Below are positions 33,422-40,942 of a DNA stretch of 51,589 bases, in pieces; within the stretch, counting starts at the first letter, position 1; every line of letters begins with the position of its first letter. Location: NCBI RefSeq assembly GCF_003696215.1, contig NZ_RFFG01000056.1, positions 1 to 51,589 of the forward strand, read 5' to 3'. Source of the DNA: Actinomadura harenae. GTDB lineage: Bacteria; Actinomycetota; Actinomycetes; Streptosporangiales; Streptosporangiaceae. The notes below the pieces were generated by a model that was not told the origin of the DNA, did no database searches, and saw only the letters and a program-made list of their open reading frames with translations. Made by a program: the position numbers and the translations under genes.

Positions 33422-34339
33422 GTGACTCCAGTGACGGTACGCGTCCCCGCGAAGGTGAACCTCCAGCTCGGCGTCGGGCCCCTCCGTGACGACGGCTACC
33501 ACGACCTGGTCAACGTGTTCCACGCCGTGTCGCTCTTCGACGAGGTGACGGCCCTCCCGGCGGACGAGCCGGTCGTGACGGTCGAGGCCGCCCCGGACGC
33601 GCAGGTCGCGATCGAGGACGTCCCGGTCGACGGCGACAACCTGGCCCTGCGCGCCGCCCGGCTGCTGGCCGAGCGCCTCGGTGTCGAGCCGAACGTCGAG
33701 CTGCGGATCCGCAAGGCGATCCCGGTCGCGGGCGGCATGGCCGGCGGCAGCGCCGACGCCGCCGGGGCCCTGCTCGCCTGCGCGCGCCTCTGGAAGGCCG
33801 ACCGGATCCTCCCGGCCCTGCCCGAACTGGCCGCCGAGATCGGCAGCGACGTCCCGTTCGCGTTGCTCGGCGACACCGCGATCGGCCTGGGCCGGGGCGA
33901 GCGGCTCACGCCGGTCGAGACGTCCGGCACCTTCCACTGGGTGTTCGCGACGGCGGACGGCGGCCTGTCCACCCCGGCCGTGTACGGAGAGTGCGACCGG
34001 CTGCGCGAGGCCCAGGGGGAGGACGTGCCCTGGCCGCGGCCGTCCGAGGCGCTGATGAAGGCCCTGGCCGCCGGGGACGCCCACGCGCTCGGCGCTGCCC
34101 TGACCAACGACCTCCAGCCCGCCGCGGTGATGCTGCGCCCGTCGCTGCGCCGCACCCTGGACACCGGCCGTGAGCTGGGCGCGATCGGGGCCCTGGTCTC
34201 CGGATCGGGGCCGACGACGGCGTTCCTGGCCGCGTCGCCCGAGCACGCGGCCGACCTCGCCGCGGCGCTCGGCCAGACGGGCGTGGCCCGCCAGGTCGTC
34301 CGCGCGGACGGACCCGTCCCCGGCGCGACGGTAGTCTGA
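33422..34339 (+). CDS. ispE: 4-diphosphocytidyl-2-C-methyl-D-erythritol kinase
   Basis: The protein has 305 aa, a GHMP-family kinase of the MEP isoprenoid pathway. Motifs are VPAKVNLQLGVG with DDGYHDL at the N-terminus, the ATP loop PVAGGMAGGSADAAG near residue 105 and GSGPTTAF near 263. It supplies IPP/DMAPP for polyprenyl carriers used in cell-wall and glycan synthesis. GTG 33422 is chosen; TTG 33416 and GTG 33431 are possible. A TACGCT box at 33408-33413 suggests a short or absent leader. The ABC-F gene follows after seven bases. Confidence 0.95.
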   Translation: MTPVTVRVPAKVNLQLGVGPLRDDGYHDLVNVFHAVSLFDEVTALPADEPVVTVEAAPDAQVAIEDVPVDGDNLALRAARLLAERLGVEPNVELRIRKAIPVAGGMAGGSADAAGALLACARLWKADRILPALPELAAEIGSDVPFALLGDTAIGLGRGERLTPVETSGTFHWVFATADGGLSTPAVYGECDRLREAQGEDVPWPRPSEALMKALAAGDAHALGAALTNDLQPAAVMLRPSLRRTLDTGRELGAIGALVSGSGPTTAFLAASPEHAADLAAALGQTGVARQVVRADGPVPGATVV

Positions 34340-34346
34340 GTCCGCC

Positions 34347-36125
34347 GTGAATCTGATCAATGTTGAGAACATCAGCAAGTCGTACGGACCGTCCCCGCTG
34401 CTGAGCGGGGTGTCCCTGGGGCTGGACGAGGGCGACCGCATCGGCGTCGTCGGACGCAACGGGGGCGGCAAGTCCACCCTGGTCGCGATCCTCGCCCGCC
34501 GCCTGGGCCCGGACGACGGCCGCGTCACCCACACCGGCGGCCTCCGCATGGGCTACCTCACCCAGCGCGACGACTTCCCGGACGGCGCGACCGTCCGCTC
34601 GGTCGTGCTCGGCGACCGCCCCGAGCACGAGTGGGCGGGCGACACCCGGGTCCGGGAGGTCCTCTCCGGCCTGCTGTCGGACCTCTCGCTCGACTCCCCG
34701 ATCGCGGGGATGTCCGGCGGTGAGCGCCGCCGGACGGCCCTCGCGCGGCTGCTCGTCCCCGAGTCCGACCTGCTCGTCCTGGACGAGCCGACCAACCACC
34801 TGGACATCGAGGCGATCGACTGGCTCGCCCGGCACCTGAAGGCCCGCCGGGTCGCGCTGCTGGTCGTCACCCACGACCGCTGGTTCCTCGACGAGGTCAC
34901 CGACCGCACCTGGGAGGTCGTGGACGGCAAGGTCGAGCGGTACGAGGGCGGCTACTCGGCGTTCGTCCTGGCGAAGGCCGAGCGGTCCCGGATCTCCGCC
35001 GCGACCGAGGCCAAGCGGCAGAACCTGCTGCGCAAGGAGCTCGCCTGGCTGCGCCGCGGCCCGCAGGCCCGCACGTCCAAGCCCAAGTTCCGGGTGGACG
35101 CCGCGCAGGCGCTGATCGCCGACGAGCCGCCGCTGCGCGACAGCGTCGAGCTGACCCAGTTCGCGACCGCCCGCCTCGGCAAGACCGTCTTCGACCTCGA
35201 GGACGTGACGGTCACGATCGGCGGCAACGACATCTTCGAGCGGCTGACCTGGCAGCTCGGCCCCGGCGACCGGCTCGGCCTGGTCGGCGTGAACGGCAGC
35301 GGCAAGTCGACGCTCCTGCGCCTGCTGGACGGCGAGGTCCACCCGACGTCCGGCAGGATGGTCCGCGGCAAGACCGTCCAGCTGGCCCACCTCTCGCAGA
35401 ACCTGGACGAGCTCGACCCGGACCGGCGCGTCCTGGAGTCGGTCGAGGAGATCAAGCGGCGGATCACCGTCGGCAAGCGCGAGTGGACCGCGTCCCAGCT
35501 CCTGGAGCGGCTCGGCTTCCGCGGCGACCGGCAGTGGACCCCGGTCGGCGACCTGTCCGGCGGCGAGCGCCGCCGCCTCCAGGTGCTGCGCCTGCTGATG
35601 GGCGAGCCGAACGTCCTGCTGCTGGACGAGCCGACCAACGACCTCGACATCGAGACCCTCACCGAGCTCGAGGACATCCTCGACGGCTGGCCGGGCACCC
35701 TCGTCGTCGTCAGCCACGACCGGTACTTCCTGGAGCGCGTCACCGACCGCGTGGTCGCGCTCCTGGGCAACGGCAAGGTGTCGTTCCTGCCGGGCGGCGT
35801 CGACGAGTACCTCGGGCGCCGCGCGTCCGGGCAGGCGACGACGAAGACCGCCGAGGCCGTCCGCGCGGCCGCGCAGGCGCCCCAGGCCGCCGCCGCCAAG
35901 CCCAAGAGCAGCGGCCAGGACTGGAAGGCCCGCAAGGAGCTCGACCGCCTGGAACGCCGCCTGGAGAAGCTGGCCAAGCAGCAGGCCGCCCTGCACGAGC
36001 AGCTCGCCGCCCACGCCACCGACTACGGCCGGCTCCAGGAACTGGACGCCGAGCTCAAGGCCCTCCAGGCCGAAGCCGCCGAAGTCGAGGAAGAGTGGCT
36101 GATGCTCGCCGAGGACGTCGAATAA
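34347..36125 (+). CDS. ABC-F family ATPase (Uup-like)
   Basis: The protein has 592 aa with two ABC cassettes and no membrane segment. Cassette 1 has Walker A GRNGGGKST (near 35), signature SGGERRR and LDEPTNHLD. Cassette 2 has GVNGSGKST (near 315), LSGGERRR and LDEPTNDLD. An inter-cassette linker (about 210-270) carries KAERSRISAATEAKRQN. The C-terminal about 75 residues are a charged coiled coil as in Uup/EttA-related proteins, preceded by an Ala/Pro/Lys linker. ABC-F proteins act on ribosomes; some give antibiotic protection, which sequence alone cannot decide. GTG 34347 follows ispE by seven bases; TAGTCT at 34332-34337 may be an internal -10 box. Confidence 0.93.
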   Translation: MNLINVENISKSYGPSPLLSGVSLGLDEGDRIGVVGRNGGGKSTLVAILARRLGPDDGRVTHTGGLRMGYLTQRDDFPDGATVRSVVLGDRPEHEWAGDTRVREVLSGLLSDLSLDSPIAGMSGGERRRTALARLLVPESDLLVLDEPTNHLDIEAIDWLARHLKARRVALLVVTHDRWFLDEVTDRTWEVVDGKVERYEGGYSAFVLAKAERSRISAATEAKRQNLLRKELAWLRRGPQARTSKPKFRVDAAQALIADEPPLRDSVELTQFATARLGKTVFDLEDVTVTIGGNDIFERLTWQLGPGDRLGLVGVNGSGKSTLLRLLDGEVHPTSGRMVRGKTVQLAHLSQNLDELDPDRRVLESVEEIKRRITVGKREWTASQLLERLGFRGDRQWTPVGDLSGGERRRLQVLRLLMGEPNVLLLDEPTNDLDIETLTELEDILDGWPGTLVVVSHDRYFLERVTDRVVALLGNGKVSFLPGGVDEYLGRRASGQATTKTAEAVRAAAQAPQAAAAKPKSSGQDWKARKELDRLERRLEKLAKQQAALHEQLAAHATDYGRLQELDAELKALQAEAAEVEEEWLMLAEDVE

Positions 36126-36168
36126 CCGGACATCGCGGCATTCCCACGCCGCAACAGGGCCACCTCTT

Positions 36169-36206
36169 CTAGCGTGGGCCCCATGACACCTAGCATGGGG
36201 CTCATG
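36169..36206 (+). promoter_or_regulatory. Duplicated -10-like/ATG unit at the toxin-antitoxin start
   Basis: Two 17-base direct repeats (36169-36185 and 36190-36206, 14 of 17 identical) lie 21 bp apart. Each reads C-TAGC(G/A)T followed by seven bases and ATG, that is, a TAnnnT box at leaderless distance from an ATG. Both ATGs are in frame with the antitoxin. The repeats may also be operator half-sites for autoregulation. Confidence 0.55.
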
Positions 36207-36467
36207 GCTGAGCGTGTGCTGCCCGAGGGCGACGACCACCAGGTGATCCACCTCGGCGGCGAGTCCGCCGTCATCGTCCCCCTGGACGAGTACCGGAACC
36301 TCCGTAAGGAGGCGATCCAGACCGAGCGGCGGCGGGACCGCGGCGAGACCATCCGCATGACCGCGGAGGAGTTCGTCGAGGCGTCGAACCTTCCCGACGG
36401 AGTCCGCGAGGAACTGCTCGCGGAGATCGCCGACAGGCGGGCGGCCCGAGGCGAGGCGGGCTCCTAG
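36204..36467 (+). CDS. Phd/YefM-like antitoxin of a toxin-antitoxin pair
   Basis: The protein has 87 aa from ATG 36204; in-frame ATGs at 36195 and 36183 and a GTG at 36174 would extend it by up to ten residues. The segment HLGGESAVIVPLDEYRNLR matches the Phd/YefM N-terminal domain (beta strand then helix). The middle holds many basic residues, and the C-terminal half (VEASNLPDGVREELLAEIAD) would wrap the toxin. No typical ribosome-binding site is present. Its stop overlaps the toxin start by one base (TAGTG), the usual coupled arrangement. Family assignment is by motif and context, not by a search. Confidence 0.7.
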   Translation: MAERVLPEGDDHQVIHLGGESAVIVPLDEYRNLRKEAIQTERRRDRGETIRMTAEEFVEASNLPDGVREELLAEIADRRAARGEAGS

Positions 36468-36700
36468 TGTCCTTCTACATCGAGTGGGAGCGGCTGGCCT
36501 ACCAGGCCTATGAGCAGCTCTCGAAGGCGGCGCAGGCCGACGTGGCCCGCGCCGTCGTCGTCATCATGCGCGAGGGCATCCCCGAGTCCGCGACGCCGGA
36601 CGGCGAGGGATCCTGGCACCTCAGGGTCGGCGACCACGTGATCGGCTTCACCGTCAGCGACGACCTCGACGTCTACCTTTACGAGATCGAGCGGGCCTAG
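36467..36700 (+). CDS. RelE/ParE-superfamily-like toxin
   Basis: The protein has 77 aa. An N-terminal helix pair (WERLAYQAYEQLSKAAQADVARAV) is followed by a beta-sheet core with GSWHLRVGDHVIGFTV and a last strand DVYLYEIERA, matching the layout of RelE-fold toxins (two helices, then L-R-V-G-D-x-x and the closing strand). It is shorter than most and lacks the usual C-terminal catalytic His/Tyr/Arg tail, so it could be a ParE-like gyrase binder or a divergent RNase. GTG 36467 overlaps the antitoxin stop. It is convergent with the MarR gene. Confidence 0.7.
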   Translation: MSFYIEWERLAYQAYEQLSKAAQADVARAVVVIMREGIPESATPDGEGSWHLRVGDHVIGFTVSDDLDVYLYEIERA

Positions 36701-36713
36701 GCGGGGCCCGGGG

Positions 36714-37211
36714 TCAGTCCTGGTCTGTGTCGAAGGGGACCAGGAGGGTGCGGAGGAGGCCGCCGAGGGTCTCGCGGTCGCCGGGGGTGAGCGCGTCGAG
36801 GAGGGCGTGCTCGCGTTCCAGGAGGGCCGAGAAGGCGGCGTCGACGCGGGTGCGGCCCGCGTCGGTCAGCCGGACGAGGACGCCGCGCTTGTCGCCGGGG
36901 TCCGGATGGCGTTCGACGAGTCCGGCGGCCGTGAGGCGGTCGATGCGGTTGGTCATCGTGCCGGAGGTGACCAGGGTGGCGCGGAGCAGGCGTCCCGGGG
37001 AGAGCTCGTAGGGCGCTCCGGCCCGCCGCAGGGCGGTCAGGACGTCGAACTCCCACGACTCCAGGTCGTGTTCGGCGAACGTGGCGCGGCGGGCCCGGTC
37101 CAGGTGGCGGGCGAGGCGGGAGACCCGGCTCAGGACCAGCAGGGGAGAGACGTCGAGGTCCGGGCGCTCGGTGTGCCAGGACTCGACGAGCCGATCGACC
37201 TCGTCGTGCAT
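36714..37211 (-). CDS. MarR-family transcriptional regulator
   Basis: The protein has 165 aa with a winged-helix domain: WEFDVLTALRRAGAPYELSPGRLLRATLVTSGTMTNRIDRLTAAGLV and the wing HPDPGDKRGVLVRLTDAG (quoted in part; residues about 53-118). Terminal helices form the dimer interface. Start ATG 37211 has AGGG upstream. It faces a trans-aconitate methyltransferase-like gene, and three near-identical palindromes occupy the gap, so it most likely represses itself and that gene. The ligand is unknown. Confidence 0.92.
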   Translation of the reverse strand: MHDEVDRLVESWHTERPDLDVSPLLVLSRVSRLARHLDRARRATFAEHDLESWEFDVLTALRRAGAPYELSPGRLLRATLVTSGTMTNRIDRLTAAGLVERHPDPGDKRGVLVRLTDAGRTRVDAAFSALLEREHALLDALTPGDRETLGGLLRTLLVPFDTDQD

Positions 37212-37227
37212 GAGGTCACCCTACCTG

Positions 37228-37296
37228 TCTTGATATCGAGACGACTTTCTTGACATCAAGATAGCGGCCGGGGCATCATCTGTCTTGATGTCAAGA
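37228..37296. promoter_or_regulatory. Three MarR operator palindromes
   Basis: TCTTGATATCGAGA (37228-37241), TCTTGACATCAAGA (37248-37261) and TCTTGATGTCAAGA (37283-37296) fit the palindrome TCTTGAYRTCAAGA with at most one change. Boxes 1 and 2 are two helical turns apart (20 bp). Box 3 lies on the start codon of the methyltransferase gene (ATG 37288). Confidence 0.85.
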
Positions 37297-38109
37297 GACG
37301 TGCGACGTCCGCCCGCGGCCGTCTGGGACCCCGCGCAGTACGGGGCCTTCGGCGGCGAGCGCGGCAGGGCGTACTTCGAGCTGATCGCCCGTGTCGGGCC
37401 CCGTGACCGGCCTCAGAGCCCCGGCTACGTGGTCGACCTCGGCTGCGGTCCGGGCGAGCTGACCGCCGCGCTGGCGGCCCGCTGGCCGGACGCCGTGATC
37501 GACGGCTACGACAGCTCCCTGGAGATGATCCAGGCCGCCCGCGCGCACGAGATCCCCGGACGGCTCGCCTTCGGCGTCTGGGACGTCGCCGACTGGCGTC
37601 CGGAGCGTCCGGTCGACCTGATCGTGGCCAACGCCGTCCTGCACTGGGTCCCCGGGCACGAGGAGCTGTTCCCGCGCTGGCTGGACGCCCTGGCGGACGA
37701 CGGCGTGCTCGCCTTCCAGGTGCCCGGCAACTTCGGCGCGCCGAGCCACGTCCTGCTGCGCGAGCTGTGCGAGTCGCCGCGCTGGCGCGACCGGCTCGGC
37801 GGGATCGTCCGGCCCGACCCGGTCCTCGGCCCGGCGGGCTACCTCGACGTCCTCGCCCGGCTCGGCTGCCGCGTGGACGCGTGGGAGACCACGTACGCGC
37901 AGGTGCTCCACGGCGAGGACCCGGTGCTGGAGTGGGTCAAGGGGACGGCGCTGCGGCCCGTCCTGACCGCGCTCGGCCCGTCCGACGCGGACGAGTTCGT
38001 CGGCGTCTACCGGGAGCGCCTCCGCGAGGCGTACCCGCGGACCTCCTACGGAACGGTGTTCCCCTTCCGGCGCATCTTCGTGGTCGCCACGAAGCGCGCC
38101 GATCCCTAG
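37288..38109 (+). CDS. tam: Trans-aconitate 2-methyltransferase-like SAM methyltransferase
   Basis: The protein has 273 aa. The class I SAM-binding motif VVDLGCGPGELTAAL is near residue 48, with the acidic loop GYDSSLEMI and the post-motif ANAVLHWVPGHEELFPRW, which is characteristic of Tam. Tam methylates trans-aconitate, removing an inhibitor of aconitase. The start ATG 37288 lies inside the third MarR box; a GTG at 37300 is a possible alternative. Control by the adjacent MarR protein is expected. The substrate is assigned by family resemblance. Confidence 0.85.
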   Translation: MSRDVRRPPAAVWDPAQYGAFGGERGRAYFELIARVGPRDRPQSPGYVVDLGCGPGELTAALAARWPDAVIDGYDSSLEMIQAARAHEIPGRLAFGVWDVADWRPERPVDLIVANAVLHWVPGHEELFPRWLDALADDGVLAFQVPGNFGAPSHVLLRELCESPRWRDRLGGIVRPDPVLGPAGYLDVLARLGCRVDAWETTYAQVLHGEDPVLEWVKGTALRPVLTALGPSDADEFVGVYRERLREAYPRTSYGTVFPFRRIFVVATKRADP

Positions 38110-38117
38110 AGCAGGAT

Positions 38118-38180
38118 GCCGTCCGCCGGACGGGGGCGATTCCGTTCCCCTGCGGTGCGTCACCCCGACCGGCGGACGGC
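38118..38180 (+). terminator. 12-bp long-range hairpin after the tam gene
   Basis: GCCGTCCGCCGG (38118-38129) and CCGGCGGACGGC (38169-38180) pair perfectly with a 39-base loop, starting eight bases after the stop. It could be a terminator, or a leader structure for the next gene at 38236. Confidence 0.5.
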
Positions 38181-38235
38181 GTCCCATATGTTCCGCGTCC
38201 ACGCTTCTCGTCCCCTAGCTTTCGGGGAGAACCCC

Positions 38236-38598
38236 ATGGCCATCACGGGCTACCACCATGTCCAGATCGCCGCGCCCGCCGGATCCGAGGACTCCCTGCG
38301 GGCCTTCTACACGGGGGTCCTGGGCTTCGCCGAGATCCCGAAGCCCGAGGAGCTGGCCAAGCGCGGCGGCGCCTGGTTCCGTGGCCCCGGGCTCGAACTG
38401 CACGTCGGTATCGATCCGGAGTTCCGCGCGCCTAAGAAGGCCCACCCGGCCTTCCTGGTGGACGACCTGGACGCGCTCGCCGCCGAGCTTCGCGCGGCAG
38501 GACACGAGGTGACCCCGGACGGCCTCTTCCCGGGCTACCGGCGCTTCTACGCCACCGACCCCGCCGGCAACCGCCTGGAGTTCCTCCAGCCCGCCTGA
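38236..38598 (+). CDS. VOC-superfamily (glyoxalase/bleomycin-resistance-like) protein
   Basis: The protein has 120 aa with two beta-alpha-beta-beta-beta modules. Candidate metal ligands are His8 in GYHHVQIA, His near 54 in ELHVGID and Glu near 116 in GNRLEFLQP. The closing ATDPAGNRLEFL motif is typical. ATG 38236 has GGGGAG six bases upstream. The substrate cannot be told; members include lyases, dioxygenases and drug-binding proteins. It stands alone before a bidirectional terminator. Confidence 0.9.
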   Translation: MAITGYHHVQIAAPAGSEDSLRAFYTGVLGFAEIPKPEELAKRGGAWFRGPGLELHVGIDPEFRAPKKAHPAFLVDDLDALAAELRAAGHEVTPDGLFPGYRRFYATDPAGNRLEFLQPA

Positions 38599-38645
38599 GC
38601 GGGCGACAGGGGCGCGGTGGCGGGCGTCAGGACGCCGAGAACGGC

Positions 38646-38680
38646 CGAGGGCGGTCCCGCGTGATGCGGGACCGCCCTCG
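38646..38680. terminator. Perfect 15-bp hairpin between convergent genes
   Basis: Arms 38646-38660 and 38666-38680 pair perfectly around a five-base loop. The hairpin lies between the ends of the VOC gene (38598) and the TetR gene (38707) and is likely bidirectional. Confidence 0.85.
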
Positions 38681-38706
38681 AGGCGTGAAGCGTCCGAGGA
38701 GGCTTC

Positions 38707-39696
38707 TCAGCGCGTCGCGGCCTCGGCGGGGTCGCGGACCGTCTCGGTCTCGCTCTCGTCCCCGCTCTCGGGCTCGGCCGGCTCCCCGGTCTCGTGTTCG
38801 GCCGCGTCCAGGTCGGCCGCGTCCAGGTCGGTCGCGTCGCGGTCGGTCGCGTCCAGGTCGGCCGGGTCCAGGTCGGACGGGCCGTCCTCCGTGTCGTCGT
38901 CGTCGCGGCGGGCCTTGCGCTGGGCCTTCTCGGCCTTCGCGGCGGCCTTCTCCTCGGCGCGTCCGGCCTTCGCCTCGGCCTTCTCGGCCTTGGCCTGGGC
39001 CTTCTCCCGCTGCTTCTCCATCCGCTCCAGCTCCTTGCGGCGCCGTTTCGGGTCGAGGTAGGGGCGGGGTTCGAGGCCGGACAGGCCGTTCCAGGCGAGG
39101 TTGACGATGTGGGCGGCGACCTCCTCGCGGCCGGGCTTGCGCACGTCCAGCCACCACTGGCCGGTCAGCGCGACCATCCCGACGAGCGACTGCGCGTACA
39201 TGGGCGCGGCCTTGTCGTCGTAGCCGTGGCGCTTGAACTCCTGCGCGAGGATGTGCTCGACCTCCCCGGCGATCTCGCTCAGGAGGCTCGCGTAGGAGCC
39301 GGTGCCGGTGCCGCCGTGCGAGTCCCGCACCAGGATGCGGAACCCGTCGGGGCTCTCCTCGATGTACTCGAGCAGCCCGAGGGCGGCCTTCTCCAGTTTG
39401 GAGCGGTAGTGGATCGCCGAGTTCAGAGCCTCGGCCACCAGGGAGAGCAGCCGTTCGAACTCGCGGTCCACGACCACCGCGTACAGGCCCTCCTTGCCGC
39501 CGAAGTGCTCGTACACCACCGGCTTGGAGACCCCCGCCGCGCTGGCGATCTCCTCCACCGAGGTGCCGTCCAGGCCCCGCTCGGCGAACAGCGTCCGTCC
39601 GATCGTGAGGAGCTGCTCGCGTCGTTCCTTGCCGGTCATGCGCTTCCTGCGCGACCTTGGGGCGGGTTCAGTCACGTCGTCAATTGTGACGGTCAC
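38707..39696 (-). CDS. TetR-family regulator with long charged repeat tail
   Basis: The protein has 329 aa, about 120 more than a usual TetR. The helix-turn-helix (FAERGLDGTSVEEIASAAGV) lies near residues 38-65, followed by a TetR ligand-binding domain to about 220. A Lys/Glu/Ala coiled-coil-like stretch follows (about 225-270). The tail is an acidic repeat of five D-L/R-D-A/P-A/T units and ends acidic. GTG 39696 overlaps the desaturase stop (GTGA) and has GAGAGGG upstream; GTG 39675 and ATG 39639 are alternatives. The operon with an acyl-CoA desaturase suggests a fatty-acid sensing repressor (DesT/FasR-like role), by context. Confidence 0.88.
   Translation of the reverse strand: MTVTIDDVTEPAPRSRRKRMTGKERREQLLTIGRTLFAERGLDGTSVEEIASAAGVSKPVVYEHFGGKEGLYAVVVDREFERLLSLVAEALNSAIHYRSKLEKAALGLLEYIEESPDGFRILVRDSHGGTGTGSYASLLSEIAGEVEHILAQEFKRHGYDDKAAPMYAQSLVGMVALTGQWWLDVRKPGREEVAAHIVNLAWNGLSGLEPRPYLDPKRRRKELERMEKQREKAQAKAEKAEAKAGRAEEKAAAKAEKAQRKARRDDDDTEDGPSDLDPADLDATDRDATDLDAADLDAAEHETGEPAEPESGDESETETVRDPAEAATR
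38801..38875 (-). repeat. Five 15-bp tandem repeats in the TetR tail
   Basis: Units begin at 38801, 38816, 38831, 38846 and 38861, each close to GCCGCGTCCAGGTCG. They encode five acidic pentapeptides on the minus strand and stay in frame. Confidence 0.9.
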
Positions 39697-40697
39697 GCGG
39701 CCCTCTCGCCGCCAGAGGCGGCGGTCGCGGCCGTTTCGGTGTCCGCGGAGGCGCCCAGGCGACGGGCGGCGAGGCGCTCGGCGTTCGGCCAGCGGACGTT
39801 GGTCGCCCAGCCCAGCTTCTCGAACGCCCAGATGAACCGCGCGCTGATGTCGATCTGGCCCTTGAGGACGCCGTGCCGCGCGCAGGTCGGGTCGGAGTGG
39901 TGCAGGTTGTGCCAGGACTCGCCCAGCGACGGGATCGCGAGCCACCACACGTTGCGGGACTTGTCGCGCGCCTCGAAGTGCTCGGCGCCGAAGGTGTGGC
40001 AGATCGAGTTGATCGACCAGGTCACGTGGTGGACGAGGGTGACGCGGACGAGGCCGGCCCAGAAGAACGCGGTGAGCGCGCCCGAGAAGGACCAGGTGAT
40101 CAGGCCGCCGAGGACGCCCGGGAGGATCAGGGTCACCGCGACCAGGCCGGGGAACCAGCGGTGGACGGCCGCGATGTCGCGGTCCTTGAGCAGGTCCGGG
40201 GTGTAGCGGCGCTTGTTGGTGCGGTTGCCGTCGAACAGCCAGCCGTAGTGGGCCCAGGCGAGGCCCTTGGTGAGGGCCTTCCAGTCCGAGCCGAAGCGCC
40301 ACGGCGAGTGCGGGTCGAGCTCCATGTCGGAGTGCTTGTGGTGGCGCCGGTGGTCGGCGACCCAGGTGATGACCGGGCCCTCCATCGCGAGGCTGCCCGC
40401 GAGCGCCAGGAAGATCTTCAGTCCGCGGTTGGCCTTGAACGAGCCGTGCGTGAAGTAGCGGTGGTAGCCGACCGTGATCCCGCCCGCGGAGAGCACGTAG
40501 AAGACCGCGGCGAGGATGACGTCCGTCCAGCCCAGGAACGAGCCCCACAGCATCGGGACGGCGGCGAGGAGCGCGAGGAAGGGGACGCCGGTGAACACCG
40601 CGACCAGAACCTTCTCCGCCGTGCCCTGGGGCTCGGCGTCGAACTCCGGTTGTGCCTTACGCCGCTCTGCTGCGTCGACGACGGGGGCTGTTGACAT
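39693..40697 (-). CDS. Acyl-CoA/acyl-lipid desaturase (delta-9 type)
   Basis: The protein has 334 aa, an integral membrane di-iron desaturase. The three histidine boxes are HRYFTH (near 80), HRRHH (near 118) and HNLHH (near 263), with four hydrophobic helices in two pairs. It should introduce a cis double bond into saturated acyl chains and so tune membrane fluidity, using electrons from a ferredoxin or reductase encoded elsewhere. It is the first gene of an operon with the TetR regulator. TACGTCAACGTA at 40741-40752, 44 bases upstream of ATG 40697, is a candidate operator. Confidence 0.93.
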   Translation of the reverse strand: MSTAPVVDAAERRKAQPEFDAEPQGTAEKVLVAVFTGVPFLALLAAVPMLWGSFLGWTDVILAAVFYVLSAGGITVGYHRYFTHGSFKANRGLKIFLALAGSLAMEGPVITWVADHRRHHKHSDMELDPHSPWRFGSDWKALTKGLAWAHYGWLFDGNRTNKRRYTPDLLKDRDIAAVHRWFPGLVAVTLILPGVLGGLITWSFSGALTAFFWAGLVRVTLVHHVTWSINSICHTFGAEHFEARDKSRNVWWLAIPSLGESWHNLHHSDPTCARHGVLKGQIDISARFIWAFEKLGWATNVRWPNAERLAARRLGASADTETAATAASGGERAA

Positions 40698-40740
40698 GCG
40701 TCACCACTTCTTCCTGCTGATCAGGCGATGCGCCCTTACC

Positions 40741-40752
40741 TACGTCAACGTA
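40741..40752. promoter_or_regulatory. TACGT-CA-ACGTA palindrome upstream of the desaturase
   Basis: A five-base inverted repeat with a two-base centre sits in an AT-richer stretch before the desaturase-TetR operon. Related TAGGT/TACGT half-sites flank it. It is a plausible autoregulatory TetR site. Confidence 0.45.
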
Positions 40753-40773
40753 ACCTACGCTCCCGTAAGTAAA

Positions 40774-40812
40774 CAGCGCCCGAAGGTAAAATCGCGCACA
40801 GCGCCCGAAAGT
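40774..40812. repeat. Direct repeat CAGCGCCCGAARGT, two copies
   Basis: Copies at 40774-40787 and 40799-40812 agree in 13 of 14 bases and are 25 bp apart. They lie in the divergent gap between the desaturase and ADP-ribosylglycohydrolase genes. Confidence 0.6.
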
Positions 40813-40840
40813 CGCGTTACGGTCACCATGCGGTTACCCC

Positions 40841-40910
40841 GCCCGTACATCGCGTCCACTCCTCGCACCCAGCCCGTACTTCGCGACCACCCCTCGCACC
40901 CCGCCCGCAC
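40841..40910. repeat. 31-bp tandem repeat upstream of the ADP-ribosylglycohydrolase gene
   Basis: Units at 40841-40871 and 40872-40902 are 27/31 identical; a third partial copy begins at 40903. The C-rich array ends 32 bases before the gene start. Confidence 0.75.
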
Positions 40911-40942
40911 TCCACACCCGCACCTCACCGGACGGAGCACGC

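Noticed and set aside
34347..36125. The ABC-F protein as a specific antibiotic-resistance determinant
   Set aside because: The C-terminal coiled coil and the core position after ispE fit a housekeeping Uup-like factor. Linker sequence alone does not show resistance.
38801..38875. Short repeats in this window as a CRISPR array
   Set aside because: Units are 15 bp, contiguous, without spacers and within a reading frame. The same reasoning excludes the arrays at 15273, 40841 and 48979.
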